Part shown: positions 1 through 11,714 of the stretch, in pieces
Position numbering within the stretch: position 1 is the stretch's first letter
How the letters are laid out: each line of letters begins with the position of its first letter
Assembly (NCBI GenBank): GCA_963691705.1
Contig: OY829545.1
Span: forward strand, 45,309,475 to 45,373,474
DNA from: Viola odorata
Taxonomy: Eukaryota; Streptophyta; Magnoliopsida; Malpighiales; Violaceae
Direction: 5' to 3'
Length of the DNA: 64,000 bases
Made by a program: the position numbers and the translations under genes
Notes under the pieces: generated by a model
Databases searched by the model: none
Seen by the model: the letters and a program-made list of their open reading frames with translations, nothing else
What the model was told of the DNA's origin: nothing

Positions 1-2989
1 GAGGTCAGCTTCATCCGAGAAGTCCAATACCCGATGTGGTTGGCTAATCATGTTTTAGTCCCAAAACCTAACGGAGATTGCGTATGTGCATTGACTTCAC
101 TGATTTGAACGACGCCTGTCCCAAAGACTGCTATCCTCTTCCTCGAATCGATCAGTTGGTCGACCAAACCGCTGGGTACGCCTATCTAAGCTCGTTAGAT
201 GCTAACTCGGGATATCACCAAATCCCCATGGCCGTGGAGGATGAAGAAAAGACCGCCTTCATCACTCCAAAGGCTACATATTGCTACACAACGATGCCGT
301 TTGGGTTGAAAAACACCGGGGCAACATTCCAGCGCATGGCAAATAAAGTTTTTGAGAAGCAGATTGGGAAAAAGTTGGAGGCCTACGTGGATGATATACT
401 TGTCAAAAGCCGAAGCTTCGAGGACCACTTGGCTGATTTGGAAGAAGTTTTCAACGTGATGAGAGAATACAAGATGAAGTTCAACCCCCGTAAATGCATG
501 TTTGCATTCCAAACGGGTAAATTCTTAGGCTACGTGGTCAGCCAAAAAGACATCCAGCCTAACCCTTCGAAAGTAAAGGCAATTCAAGATATGATATCTC
601 CTCGAACCGTCAAGGAGGTACAAAAGCTCACAGGACGCATCATTGTGTTAGGGCAGTTTATTTCTAAACAAGGCGAAAGATGCCTACCTTTCTTTAAAGT
701 CATTCACAAGAAAGCTCCCTTTGGGTGGACAGAAGAATGTGAAGAAGCGTTTGCCGGCATAAAATCCACCTCTCGTCCGACCTGGTGCTGACAAGACCCG
801 AACCAGGCGACGCTTTATATTTGTATCTGGGTGTCGTCGACAAGGTGGTCAGTGCTGTCCTTGTATGAAGCGATAGACATATTCATCACCCCGTATTCTT
901 TGTTAGTCACATACTGAAAGATGCTGAATTGCGGTACACTCACATCGAGAAAATAGCTTTTGCCCTAGTACAAGCAACGCGGAAGATGGATCGGTACTTC
1001 CAAGCTCATCCTGTCGTAGTACTCACTGATCAGCCATTGAGGAAAATTTTCAGGAAACCTGAGTCTTCAGGAAGGATGCTGATTTGGGCGATCGAACTTA
1101 AGCAATACGGGTTGCAATATAAGGCCAGACTGTCCATCAAAGCCCAAGCGTTAGTAGACTTTATAGCAGAATGCACATTCACACAAGAGCCACTAGTGGA
1201 CCTACCAAAAGGGGAGACTCAGATCTCACGTCCCCAGACACATACAATGACACATGGATCATCCTCGTGGACGGAGCCAAAAATCAGGAGTTAGCCGGTG
1301 CTGAAATTTTCATGATTGGACCCAATGACATACAGATACGCTATGCCATTAGAATTTTGCAACCACTGTCCAACAACGCGGCTGAGTACGAAGCGTTACT
1401 GGCAGGACTCAGGATAGGCAACAACCTCTCTATTGAAACTACACACGATAAAGAAATGGTGAGTGATCCATAACTGAAGATATGTAGGGACTCCAAACTG
1501 ATAATAAATCAAGTCTTCGGAAACTCCCAAGCCCGAGAGCCCATCATGATTCAATATCTTGCAAAAGTAAAACATGAGCTAACGGAAATACAGGAAAAAG
1601 GCATTCAAGTCTGCTTTGAGCATATTCCTCGAGAAGATAATGCTGAGGCTGATAATCTTGCCAAAATGGCAGCCAACCCAGTAGCCTCCATACCCAAACA
1701 TGTCCACTACGGTGAGATACCAGTGCCTTCTTTCATGGAAGAACAAGTGTCGCTTTGTGTGGAAGAAGCGGAGAGTGATTGGAGAATCCCCGTTGTGAAA
1801 TATTTGAAACATGATGAGTTGCCAGTAGATAACACCGAAAAGAGGAAAATTTTAAAACAAGCGGCACGGTGCACGTACTACAATGGGGAGTTGATTCGAA
1901 AATGGTTCTCTCATCCAGCCACAAAGTGCATAATGGAGCGGGAAGGTCTCCACACCTTGCGAGAAATCCACGAAGGAATATGTGGCATGCACGTGGCTGG
2001 TGACACCTTAGCGGCACAGGTCTTTCGGTCAGGATTCTACTGGCCCACCATTCGCAGAGACTGTCACAACTTTGTGAAATCTTGTCAAAAATGCCAGGAA
2101 TACGCCAAGATCCCTAGAAGACCAGGCGTACAAATCTTAGAAATTGTCGCTCCTTGCCCATTTGCTAAATGGGGAATCGATATTTTGGGCCCGTTTCCAA
2201 AATCTTAGACTACTTCACGAAATGGGCAGAAGCAGAGGCGGTAGCCAATATTACCACGGAAAAAAGTTGGTGTTTCTTTAAATATCAAGTCATAATGCGG
2301 TTCGGGGTACCTCGCATATTGGTCAGCGACAACGGAACGCAATTCACGAGCCATTTTTTTAGAAATCAGTGCGCGAAATTCCAAATCGAACAGAGATTCT
2401 CTTCTGTAGCACACCCGCAAACCAATGGTCAGGCGGAGGTGACCAATCGCACTATCCTCAGCGGCATCAAAAGGAACCTAGAAGGTTCTAAGAAGAAATG
2501 GGCAGACGAACTGCCGTATGTAATGTGGGCCTATCGCATGATCGTCAAAACTACTACAGGAGAAACCCCCTTTGCGTTAGCTTTTGGCACAGAGGTTGTC
2601 ACGCCGGTAGAAATTGGCACCCTAAGCATTCGAGTGGCATATTTCAACGAAGAAATAAATGAGGAAAGGTTACGTGCTAACCTCGATGCATTACTAGAGG
2701 TACAAGAGGAGGCTCTCTTGAAAACTTTGCATTACAAAAGAAAAATGGCACAATACCATAACAGGCAAGTCAAAGAGCGGCTGCTCAAAGCGGGAGATTT
2801 AGTGCTCAGAGACAAGCGAGCGGCAGGGCAACGCATGGGAAAACTCAGCCCAAATTGGGACGGGCCATATCGAGTCAACCGCGTCATCGGAAAGGGAGCG
2901 TACCATTTGGAAACGCTTGACGGTACTCCCTTACCAAACTCTTAGAATATAGCTCGTTTGAAACTATATCATGCTAAAAGCTGATCTTT
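1..2989 (+). pseudogene. pol: pol remnant of element A (RT, two RNase H domains, integrase)
   Basis: Decayed polyprotein that once copied and integrated the element. RT is recognisable from about 60 to 800, with the catalytic YVDD near 384-395. It is followed by the gypsy RNase H (about 810-1170) and a second, archaeal-type RNase H with a WIILVDGAKN start (about 1250-1550). The integrase has an H/C zinc finger (about 1930-2100), the ID of WGIDILGP near 2175, SDNGTQF near 2325 and the acidic residue of NGQAEVTNR near 2430. Breaks seen: a frameshift near 765, TGA at 866-868 where element D has CGA, a frameshift near 1215, TAA near 1471, a short deletion at about 2205 that removes the residues after PFPK, and TAG at 2943-2945 where D has TGG. 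It cannot give a working protein. Confidence 0.93.
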
Positions 2990-3085
2990 CCTGTTTGACA
3001 TTGTTAACATTGCTCTAACGCATGAATCAAAGGCATTTTTTGTGCACGATGTGCCCAATAATATGCAGATAACGAAGAATGCCAG

Positions 3086-3590
3086 GAGTGAAATCCTATC
3101 CTTGTGATGGTTGGTCCTGATCAGACAGGTCATTAAGATGAGGCACGCCCTGGCATAAACAATATTGGGAGTGAAAATCTTATCCTTGTGGCGACCGTGC
3201 TAACACAGACGACCCATTAAGACGAGGCACGCCCCAACGCCCCCGGGAGTGAAAATCCTATCCTTGTGGCAACCGTGCTCACATGGACGGCCCATTAAGA
3301 CGAGGCACAGCCTGGCGTCCCTGTGAGTGAAAATCCTATCCTTGTAGTAGCCGTGCTCACACAGACGGGCCATTAAGACGAGGCACGCCCCAAGGAGATA
3401 GTAACTCCGTCCTGGAAGTGAAAATCCTATCCTTGTGGTAACCGTGCTCACACAGACGGACCACTAAGACGAGGCACGCTCCAGGTACGCGAGGTTTCAA
3501 CGTTTGGGAGTGAAAATCCTATCCTTGTGATGGCCGGTCCTGATCCGACGACTCACTAAGACGAGGCACGCCCCAAGCCGATCGTTGGCA
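3086..3590 (+). repeat. Six tandem ~80-bp units between pol and the antisense gene (element A)
   Basis: Units start near 3086, 3169, 3247, 3325, 3416 and 3508, spaced 78-92 bp. Each opens with GTGAAAATCCTATCCTTGTG or a close variant and closes with GACGAGGCACGCCCC. The same six units occur in element D at 60479-60985, and related units occur in B and C at the same place. They sit between the two convergent transcription units. Confidence 0.92.
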
Positions 3591-4218
3591 TTTGAAATAA
3601 AGAGAGATATCCCAGCCAGTAACCGAGCGGTTGATACCCGATGAAGTTGGGCTGGAGAGATGTCTCTATCGCAACAACAATATCGGGAACAAACTTAGCA
3701 AGGCTAAGTGATCCCCGTAACAACAAAGGGTGGCATTAAGTTATACACAGCATGAGTGGAAATAATAGTGATTCATTCTTTGAAACATCATCAAAGAAAT
3801 AATGATAATGCAGCCTTAGGCACACGACACATAGAAATAATTTCCTGATTCTCAACAGAGAAAAGAGCACGCAGAGACACTGCAGGAAAGTCTTCCTCAG
3901 AGAACAAGTCATTGTGACTATTGCAGAAACACTATGTCTTTAAAGACAGAAATACCTTGGCGCCCATGAATGGTGTGTACATGCAAACGCAACGGTTGAC
4001 TAACTGCATAAGGTACGATGACCACATTATTGTGATTTTAACAATGAAGTTTACTAACAATGTTGTGGCAGTAATATCATAAGGCAAGACCAACAAAGAA
4101 ATTATAGACAAAAGGCAATGATCTAAAGAAAAGCTGATATCGTCAAGATTACAAAATATCCCCAAAGGATAGATAAAGATATACCAGCAGCAAAAATCAA
4201 AAAAGCAAAGTGCGAGTC
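3591..4218. other. Spacer between repeat array and antisense gene end (element A)
   Basis: No gene is seen. The stretch matches 60986-61589 of element D. It probably holds the 3' untranslated end of the antisense gene and its polyadenylation signals, but no motif is clear enough to place one. Confidence 0.6.
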
Positions 4219-6557
4219 CTAAGAAGCGGCTGACGCGTTGTTTTCTCTTTGCTTGGCGGCCTTTGCATTGTAGAAATCCTCGTTGGACACCTGCGAAGAC
4301 CTCTCCTCAAAATATGCAGAAAGAACGTCAATCCGAAGGCGGTCCACCCCATAATTTCGCATGAAGTCGTCCGACATAATCATCGCCCCCTCCTTCAGAT
4401 ACCAACGACATTTCTCAACTGAAAGGCTAAGCTCGGCAGACAATTCAGCGTTTCTATGCCTTTCTAACGTTAGCCCGACCTCTTCCTCAGAAAGGCGTGT
4501 GCTTAGAGTGGTACCCTTCTGTCTTTCTTCCTCTAACACAAGCCTAGCAACCTCCGCCTCTTGCTTAGCAGCATTTGCCTCTTGCCTAGCCATTTCCGCC
4601 TCTTGCTTGGCAGCCGTCGCAGCATCCAAAAGTCCTTGACGCTCAGTCGTCAATCTGTCTATTTCCCTTTGCTTGTCCGCTGCCTCCCTAGCGTTAGCCT
4701 CATCCATGTAATGAGCATGGCAGAAGGAAGAAAACATCTAGGAACGAAGGAAATCTATGCACCCCTAGTGGCTCTTCGCAAAAAATACATCCCTTTCCCC
4801 TTGATGCGACATTATTCGAGCCGCCAATAGAGATGTAGATGCAAGAATAGCCTCAACGCTATCAGTCTCCAAGGCTTGAAAAGCTTTCTCTCTAAAGCCA
4901 CCCAGGTTAACCTGATGAATGGGAAAGCTGGGAGGAGCGTATGAAGTAACACCAACTATCAAGTCAGAAGCAGAATTGCCCCTCGCGGCAGAAAGCGGAG
5001 ACAGAGGAACAAAAGACAGAGTAGGAGGAGAAGGAGGGGGTGATGATTATGTGAGTGAAGTAGAACCCCCTACGGCAGAAACAAAAGACTCACCACCGCC
5101 GAGTGTCTCAAAACCCAGCATGTCTAAGCTAAAACCTGCAGCGACAGAAGTAGAATGGAGCAGAGAATCAGCAAAAGCGTGGGGATCGCTAACAAGGCTA
5201 GCACCTTGAGGCTGCCCGAAAGGTGCGCCGCCTTCCGCGGAAGCTGTCAAGGGAGGGTTAACGTCGGATGACGACAGGCTATTTTGAAGGTCGTGACTAG
5301 CCTTCTTCTAGCGCTCGGCGAGCTCACTTACAAATGGCATATCTTCGCGAGGAAGAGAATTAGTGAAAGTGGTGCCAATTTCCTAAGGAAACGAAATGAA
5401 ATAAGGAAACTGCAGAAGAGCGGAGAAAGCAGTAAGGGCAGCAGATAGAGGTACCTGAAAAGAAAGGGAAACTAAGGGAATTCTAGAAGGAATCGAACCG
5501 GCAGACACTTCTGAAGAAGCGGTAGCTTGAGAAAGAGCGGGGGGTACGGCGGTTGCTTTTTTGCTTCTCTTCCTTCTTGTGACATGCGCTCGAGAAGAAG
5601 GCCCTTGAACAGTACCGACAGTGACGGTAACTCCTTGAGAAAGCGGCGCGGCTAAAGTAACACCGGTGGCCCCACCTTCAGCTGCAGCAGCGGCAACCTG
5701 CTCCCTTTTCGCTTGCTCCCTTCTCTTTTTCCTCGAAATATACTCGCGCTCCCAACCGGGCGGAACCACTGCATAGTTATGAAAAAATGTTAGCATTTCC
5801 CAGCAACACGAAGAAAGAAGGGTAAACACTCACCCATTTTACACTCTGTAATTGTCACTCCGTTTGCCACTTTACGAGTGTCAACACTAAAGTCCATTTG
5901 GAGCAGCGTCTTTAACCAACTATCCTCCGGGTCGAAAAGTGGTTTTCTACTACCCCAAGCCCCATCTTTGATTTCTTCGTTAAAACCGGTTCTCCACAAG
6001 GGTTCGGGCAGACCAATAACAAAAAAATCTTCTTTCCAGCGAGGAACAGAAGACTCGATACCCATAAGTTTCCAAGTGAATGGCTTCAGTGAGTTATCAT
6101 CATAGCAGGGTGATATTGATATTACCCCTTTGTGAGAATACAATTGGAAAATATCGTGAAGCAACGCTAGCGAAGGGGACTCAATCCCTTTGAACCGGCA
6201 TAACGCCGCAAAAGCACTAACAATGCAAATTACGTTAGGACTCAGTTGAGCCAGATTCAAGTCAGAATCGGCCAGTAATTGTTTTACAAGCGGATCAAGG
6301 GGAAGTCGAAAGCCATCATCAAACAACTTAGCATACAATATCCTACTATTATTAGGCAATACACTATTAAGGCGGAGAGGGTCAGAAGCAACACTAACAG
6401 AGTAACCCTTAGGGAGTTGAATATTGAAATCGGACAGACTACGATGAACTAGGGGCAAAGTGTAAAGAAAAGTGGGGGTATTATTGATCTTCTCATCCCC
6501 AATAGATTTTTGGGAACTTTCCTCCTCAGCAGACTTTGAAGAACGAGTCTTCGCCAT
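4219..6557 (-). pseudogene. Antisense gene 1 of element A (Transposase_28-type domain + coiled coil), broken
   Basis: Three-exon gene on the strand opposite pol. Exon 1 is 6557-5834, starting MAKTRSSKS. Its roughly 230-residue domain (FRLPLDPL, LNLAQLSPN, then WK..FF..GLP) matches the plant family annotated as putative gypsy-type transposon. Intron 1 (5833-5769) has a GTGAGT donor and a CTATGCAG acceptor. Exon 2 (5768-5455) is Ala/Ser-rich with a basic RRKRSKK patch that could direct it to the nucleus. Intron 2 is 5454-5383. Exon 3 (5382-4219) ends in a long Glu/Ala/Lys-rich coiled coil. Exons 1 and 2 sum to a multiple of three, so the splice model stays in frame. Breaks: TAG at 5310-5308, 4767-4765 and 4740-4738, each CAG in element D, plus frameshifts near 5050 and 4960. 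The role is unknown; antisense ORFs here are typical of the Tat lineage. Confidence 0.85.
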
Positions 6558-6728
6558 AACCACCAAAAAAGAAAAAGAAAGAAAAAAGAAGGAAGTAATA
6601 TGTGTACCTTCGTGGAAGAAACACCAAGGATCCCAGAACAAAGAAGAAGGAGCGGCGTGAGTTATTTTCAGAAGGAAGCAGTGAGCGAAGAAGGAGATAA
6701 AAAAGAAAAAAGAAGGTGGGGGAAAACA

Positions 6729-6735
6729 TTATATA
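6729..6735 (-). promoter_or_regulatory. TATA box of antisense gene 1 (element A)
   Basis: TATATAA on the minus strand, 172 nt upstream of the start codon at 6557. The matching box in element C is 167 nt upstream of its start codon. Confidence 0.7.
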
Positions 6736-6902
6736 ACCCTAAAGGGGTTGAAAAGGCGCGACCAATCAATAACTGACACATGACAAGGTAGCATAACGAA
6801 AGGACGCGATACGCGCGAAGGGCACAACTTTAAAAGGGAGACGCTTCAGTCCTTGCCACTCCCTAGAAGGTACCTATCTCAAACGCTTCATCACGAGAAA
6901 GA

Positions 6903-6908
6903 CACGTG
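6903..6908. promoter_or_regulatory. G-box CACGTG
   Basis: Palindromic bZIP/bHLH core within GACACGTGTC, about 345 nt upstream of antisense gene 1 of element A. Element C has a G-box about 325 nt upstream of the equivalent gene. Confidence 0.55.
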
Positions 6909-7194
6909 TCCCACCTCATCATTACCTTTCGATCGCATTAATGAGGGGATTCATAGCATTTAATGCTCTAAAAAGCAGCACCAGCTCTGACACGCGGTCT
7001 CAAGAAATGGCGCGATAGTAGAAAAACGTCAACAAAGCATAAGCAATATCGATAATACATCAAAACCCAACGTTTGAGGAAAAAATAGCAACGATCTCAT
7101 GGTGTTAGCCTTATTACAAGAATAACAATGTCAAATGTCGTTGGGAAGTGATTGATTGAAGAATAAACAAATACAGATAAGAAGGAGACAATAA

Positions 7195-7669
7195 TCAAGA
7201 GGAAGACCGTTGCGCGTTGCCGCCATCGCCATCACCAGACTTCTCTCCCCTTAAGGCAGACGCGTCGTCTCCATTTTTATTAACCTTGTCCATTATGGCA
7301 GAGGCATAATTAGCAATTTTGGCCGGATCAAAGGAATTACTCTCCAAATGGGCAGTGAACCCAGAAGTGAAGGCCTCCAGAACCTTCTTTTTCCACCGCT
7401 CCATCCTCAGTGGAATCCTGGCAAATTCCTCATCTCGAGCCAGCATCTCTTCGTGAAGAAGAAGATTTTTCTTCTTTTCCAAAGCTAACTAGGCCTCCAA
7501 AACATCGATTTTCGCTTTCCCTTTAGATTTTTCTCTACTTAACTCCTTCTGTGAATCGTCATAAAGGCGCGTTAGCAACCTTATTTGGTCTAACGATCGG
7601 TCGAGCTGCACCTTCTGAGCACACATTGCATGAGCAGAATCCCGCTATTCGCTGTCAAAAGCCTCTACC
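7195..7669 (-). pseudogene. 3' part of antisense gene 2 (element A), cut by element F
   Basis: Only the C-terminal end remains. The 95-residue piece starting MEKKKNLLL aligns with the C-terminus of antisense gene 2 of element C: both have a K/E-rich coiled coil, then WKKK, F.AG or FTSG, a run like ANYASA or ARYASA, and an acidic or Ser-rich end. Upstream the frame is interrupted by TAG near 7490. It stops at 7669, where the LTR of element F begins. This shows that element A, like C, had at least two antisense genes. Confidence 0.75.
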
Positions 7670-8648
7670 TGTTGATACCCAAATTTTGACGCCATTTTTA
7701 ATCAATTTTAGCATTTCTGTCATTTATTTAATTTACTGTCATTTTTACTTGATTTACAGTCATCTGTAGTTAGTTTACTATCGCTAGCATTTTTAGGTGT
7801 TTCGTTGCATTTTTGCATCGTCGTTAGCATCGTCAGCTTTCGAAATCGCATTTTCAATTTTTCGGCATGCATTTTCATTATTATTATTAATATTATTTTT
7901 AGCCTAAAAAATCACGTTTTAGACTATCTGGCAGTCGTATGGTAGTTTTTCTGCATTTTTGGTCATCTCACGAATTTTAGGATTTTTAGGGTTTTAGCGC
8001 ATTTTTTAGTATTTTTATTATTTTATTAATATTTTTATTCGAGCTTTTATTGGACCCGAGTAAGTCTGCTCGAACCACAGCTTGACTTTTAAATGTTTTC
8101 CATCAACTAGTTGCTAGCTTTTTTTCTGCTCGCAACGGTATACAACGTTTCGTGTAATTTTCGGCGTAACGTTTTTATTTTTCCGTTCCCGCGTTTCGCG
8201 CTTTTGAACGCGAAAATAAACGCGTCAAACGCGAAATTTTCATGCTTCGCTGTATACGGTTAAAACCGTCATAATTTTCTCTACGCGCTGGTACCCTCGG
8301 ATCGAAAAGTCCGAGCGTTTGCTCGCAGGACTCAGCTCGAGTCCATTTAAATAAATTAAAGGGCATTTTAATCACAACCGTTGATCTGGTCAACTCAAGA
8401 AAAGTCAACCAGATCAACGGTTGACAAATTAAAGGGGCATGGTGCATGGCACATGCGAACGGCCATGGACGTGCGTGAACAGGGGAGCGAGCCACCGAGC
8501 TGCTCGCTCCCGTCCCCTCGGCCGTTACCTGTCCCCTCGGCCATCATCACAACGCCCCTAGCCCAGCCACCTCACGGCCGTAGCCCCGCCAGCGTGAACA
8601 ACACCTCCACGCGCACAGCCGCGTCCCTCTCCTCACGCGTTTGAAGCC

Positions 8649-8656
8649 TATAAATA
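8649..8656 (+). promoter_or_regulatory. TATA box of the element F LTR promoter
   Basis: TATAAATA following a GC-richer stretch (8440-8640) and ahead of a CT-rich leader. It is the best candidate for the start of the genomic transcript, near 8680. Confidence 0.6.
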
Positions 8657-9308
8657 CAAGTCACTGTCTTCATTCAAACGGGCACCAAAATCGCAAGAAA
8701 CCCTTGCTCCTTCTCCCTCTTGATCAGCTTGCTCATATTGAGCGACAATCGTCCAGTTCAAAGTTTGAAACGTGAGCTTTCTCTCTCTAGCTCATCTTCG
8801 GTTTTTCTGCGCAAGTTTTCTTTAATTTCGTTTGGCTTGATTTTGAGCAAATAAATTGATTGTTTTTGTGCTATTAATTCACATACGTAATGTAGATTAA
8901 ATACATGCTTTCAATTTTGAAAATCGTTGGCTAGATTGTTCGAATTAATAAGTTTTCGATAATTAACGGTTCGGTCGTTTTTTCGAAATTAAATTTTGTA
9001 CGAGTTAAACTCAAAATCGAGGTTTATACGGTCGGAAAGTCGTCGAAGAGACGAACATTTCGGTACGTCCATTTTTCAAAACGGCCAAGTGTGGCCGGAG
9101 TTGGGTCGCCGGCAGTAGCTCCGGCGACCAAGGGAGGGGGTGATGAATAGTGCCATGCCTATTCATCACACGGCGCCGTTTTGGCCCCCCTCCCAAGTTT
9201 TCAAAGTTTTCAATTAGGTCCCTCCGATTTTTAATTCTTTCCGAAATTTCAAATCGCAAGTTTTTCGTAAAAATAATTCGTACGCATCGTATGTTAATTT
9301 CTCGTATT

Positions 9309-9455
9309 ATCAACTGTTTAATTTTCTGCACTTATCAACTGTTTAATTTTCTGCACTTATCAACTGTTTAATTTTCTGCACTTATCAACTGTTTAATTTT
9401 CTGCACGTATCAACTGTTTAATTTTCTGCACTTATCAACTGTTTTAATTCTTAGC
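9309..9455 (+). repeat. 25-bp tandem repeat in the F LTR
   Basis: About five and a half copies of a 25-bp unit containing ATCAACTGTTTAATTTTCTG, starting at 9309, 9334, 9359, 9384, 9409 and 9434. From 9520 to 9780 related pieces (ATCAACTG followed by TTTTCGCA or TTTCTGCA) continue in degenerate form. Confidence 0.88.
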
Positions 9456-9779
9456 ACTTTAAATTTCCGCACTTTATTTTCTGCAATTTAAAAATTCAGT
9501 TATTTATTTTTACCGCCTACATGGACGGTAGCACTTTAATTTCCGCAATATCAACTGCTTTAATTTTTCGCAAAACTGCTGGAAATCCTTCCGCAATATC
9601 AACTGTTTTATTTTCTGCAAATATCAATTGTTTTATTTTCCGCAATATCAACTGCTTTAATTTTTCGCACAACTGCTGGAAATCCTTCCGCAAATATCAA
9701 CTGCTTTATTTTCTGCAAATATCAATTGTTTTATTTTTCGCAAATATCAACTCTCTACTTTCTGCAAATTATCCAACTG

Positions 9780-10790
9780 TTAAATTCTCGTATGCTTAAA
9801 ATCAATCATTTTTCGCATGCAATCAACGTAGATATTAAATTCTCCCATGCGTAAAATCAATCATTCTTCGCATGCAATCACGTAGATGTTAGATTCTCAC
9901 ATGCTTAAAATCAATCATTTTTCGCATGCAATCAACGTAGCATTTTAATTCTCACATGCGTAAAATCAATCATTCTTCGCATGCAATCACGTAGATGTTA
10001 GATTCTCACATGCTTAAAATCAATCATTTTTCGCATGCAATCAACGTAGCATTTTAATTCTCACATGCTTAAAATCAATCATTTTTCGCATGCAATCACG
10101 TAGCATTTTAATTCTCACATGCGTAAAATCAATCATTCTTCGCATGCAATCACGTAGATGTTAGATTCTCACATGCTTAAAATCAATCATTTTTCGCATG
10201 CAATCAACGTAGCATTTTAATTCTCACATGCGTAAAATCAATCATTCTTCGCATGCAATCACGTAGATGTTAGATTCTCACATGCTTAAAATCAATCATT
10301 TTTCGCATGCAATCAACGTAGCATTTTAATTCTCACATGCTTAAAATCAATCATTTTTCGCATGCAATCACGTAGCATTTTAATTCTCACATGCTTAAAA
10401 TCAATCATTTTTCGCATGCAATCACGTAGATGTTAGATTCTCACATGCTTAAAATCAATCATTTTTCGCATGCAATCACGTAGCACTGTTAAAATTCTCA
10501 CATGCGTAAAATCAATCATTTTTCGCATGCAATCACCATAGCATTTAAATTCTCGTATGTGTAAAATCAATCATCTTTCACATACGATCAACGCAACATT
10601 TAAATTTCGTATGCGTAAAATCAATCATTTATCGCATGCAAATCAGCTCAGCATTTAAATTCTCGTATGCGTAAAATCCATCATTTTTCGCATACAAACA
10701 ACTGTCATCATTTTGTCAAACCCAGCATCTCACTTTCGTATACGCAAAATTCATCATTTCTCGTATGCAATCAACTGTCATTTAAATTTT
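9780..10790 (+). repeat. ~54-57-bp tandem repeat in the F LTR, about 18 units
   Basis: Units share AAAATCAATCATTTTTCGC followed by ATGCAATCAACGTAG. Variants differ by single bases (CATGCTT or CATGCGT) and by one missing A, and show higher-order alternation. The units are contiguous with no unique spacers, so this is a minisatellite, not a CRISPR array. Confidence 0.92.
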
Positions 10791-11696
10791 CGCACTCATA
10801 AAATTGTTCACTTCTTTCTCAAGCTATCACTAATACTCTCACTTTGTAGGTTTTAAATTCAAGCTTCGCTCGAAAGTACGCCTTTCGATTCCCTCTTATT
10901 TATTCAGCGCTTTTTTGTAAAATAGCAGTCGTACGCATGATATATAGAACTGTTAGAATTAAAATCAACCCACATGAACAACGTGTTTAAAGAGTCGCTT
11001 CAAATGCCATATTCATGTGATTTTAAATTCTCGCATATATTGACTGCATGTACATGGGGACTTTCGATCCCACATCAGTTTTCCACTTCAAAAACCAATC
11101 ATTTAAAATTGGTACTCTGTTAGCAATCCATGATAGGTTCACATAGCAATCAATCTAATCATGCATGGCCCGATGATGAAATAAGAGGGCGCTCATTCAG
11201 TCTTACAGAAAATTCAGTCCCATCACGTTACGGTCAAGAATAATAGACTGATCTTGATAAACGGTAACCCCGTCCGAAAGATCTTTTTTATTATTTTTGA
11301 ACGGTCCCGATTGTGGAAAAGGCTAAAGTGACGATTCCTCTGAGGGCCCCCTTTTTCAAAATAAAACGCATTTTCATCAAAACACCTTTTAAACACCTCT
11401 CTCATCAACCGGTAACCATTTTCGGATGTGACTCGGGTGCCTAACACCTTCCCGAGACCATAATACGACCCCGAACCTTTTGTCTGGGGTCCAGACCCTT
11501 TTTTTTGTGCCTTTAGTTGTTTTTACTTATTATATTTCCTATGCCATGACGATTAAGGTTCCCTAAAGCCTAGCAACCAAATTAGGGTGGCGACTTCATT
11601 GCATGTTGCGAGGCGTCTGTCTACGCTGAGCATTGTAAGGTCCCAAATTTCGTTGCACACTCGCGAGTTTTTAATTTTCGTGGGGGCGCGACAGTT

Positions 11697-11714
11697 TGGC
11701 GACTTCACTAGGGA
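11697..11714 (+). other. Primer binding site of element F (tRNA-Arg type)
   Basis: TGGCGACTTCACTAGGGA lies three bases after the LTR end. It resembles the tRNA-Arg-complementary site used by Ogre elements, with two probable C/T and G/A changes. Confidence 0.8.

Larger units (their letters stand above)
6558..7194 (-). promoter_or_regulatory. Upstream region of antisense gene 1 (element A)
   Basis: Gene-free region upstream of the antisense start at 6557. It holds a minus-strand TATA box (6735-6729), a G-box CACGTG (6903-6908) and the near-palindrome AGCATTTAATGCT (6955-6967). The same three signals, in the same order and nearly the same spacing, precede antisense gene 1 of element C. The region therefore looks like a conserved promoter. 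A pyrimidine-rich leader lies directly before the start codon. Confidence 0.7.
1..7669 (+). mobile_element. Element A: Tat-lineage Ty3/gypsy retrotransposon, right part
   Basis: This copy enters the window inside its reverse transcriptase and runs rightward through RNase H, integrase, a repeat spacer and antisense genes. It is cut at 7669/7670 where the LTR of element F begins. Positions 1 to about 6640 match 58050 to 64000 (element D) segment by segment: pol end, six spacer repeats, antisense gene 1. The two are therefore copies of one family. The 5' LTR and gag lie outside the window to the left, and no 3' LTR is seen. Tat lineage is inferred from two successive RNase H domains after RT and from the antisense gene. 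Confidence 0.9.
7670..11693 (+). repeat. 5' LTR of element F (about 4.02 kb)
   Basis: Starts TGTTGATACCC and ends GGGGGCGCGACA, with TG...CA ends, directly before the primer binding site. It holds a TATA box at 8649 and long tandem arrays from 9309 to about 10790. From 10800 to 11690 it is AT-rich and carries no gene. The length is typical for Ogre LTRs. The 3' copy is absent, so age cannot be read from LTR divergence. Confidence 0.9.

Noticed and set aside
3200..3451. Minus-strand open frame across the spacer repeats (also 60408-60845)
   Set aside because: Repeats the same peptide per unit (SLPG..CLVLM.RLCEHGY); a by-product of the ~80-bp units in both A and D.
9780..10790. Regular array looking like a CRISPR
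   Set aside because: Units are contiguous with no unique spacers, inside an LTR of a plant retroelement.
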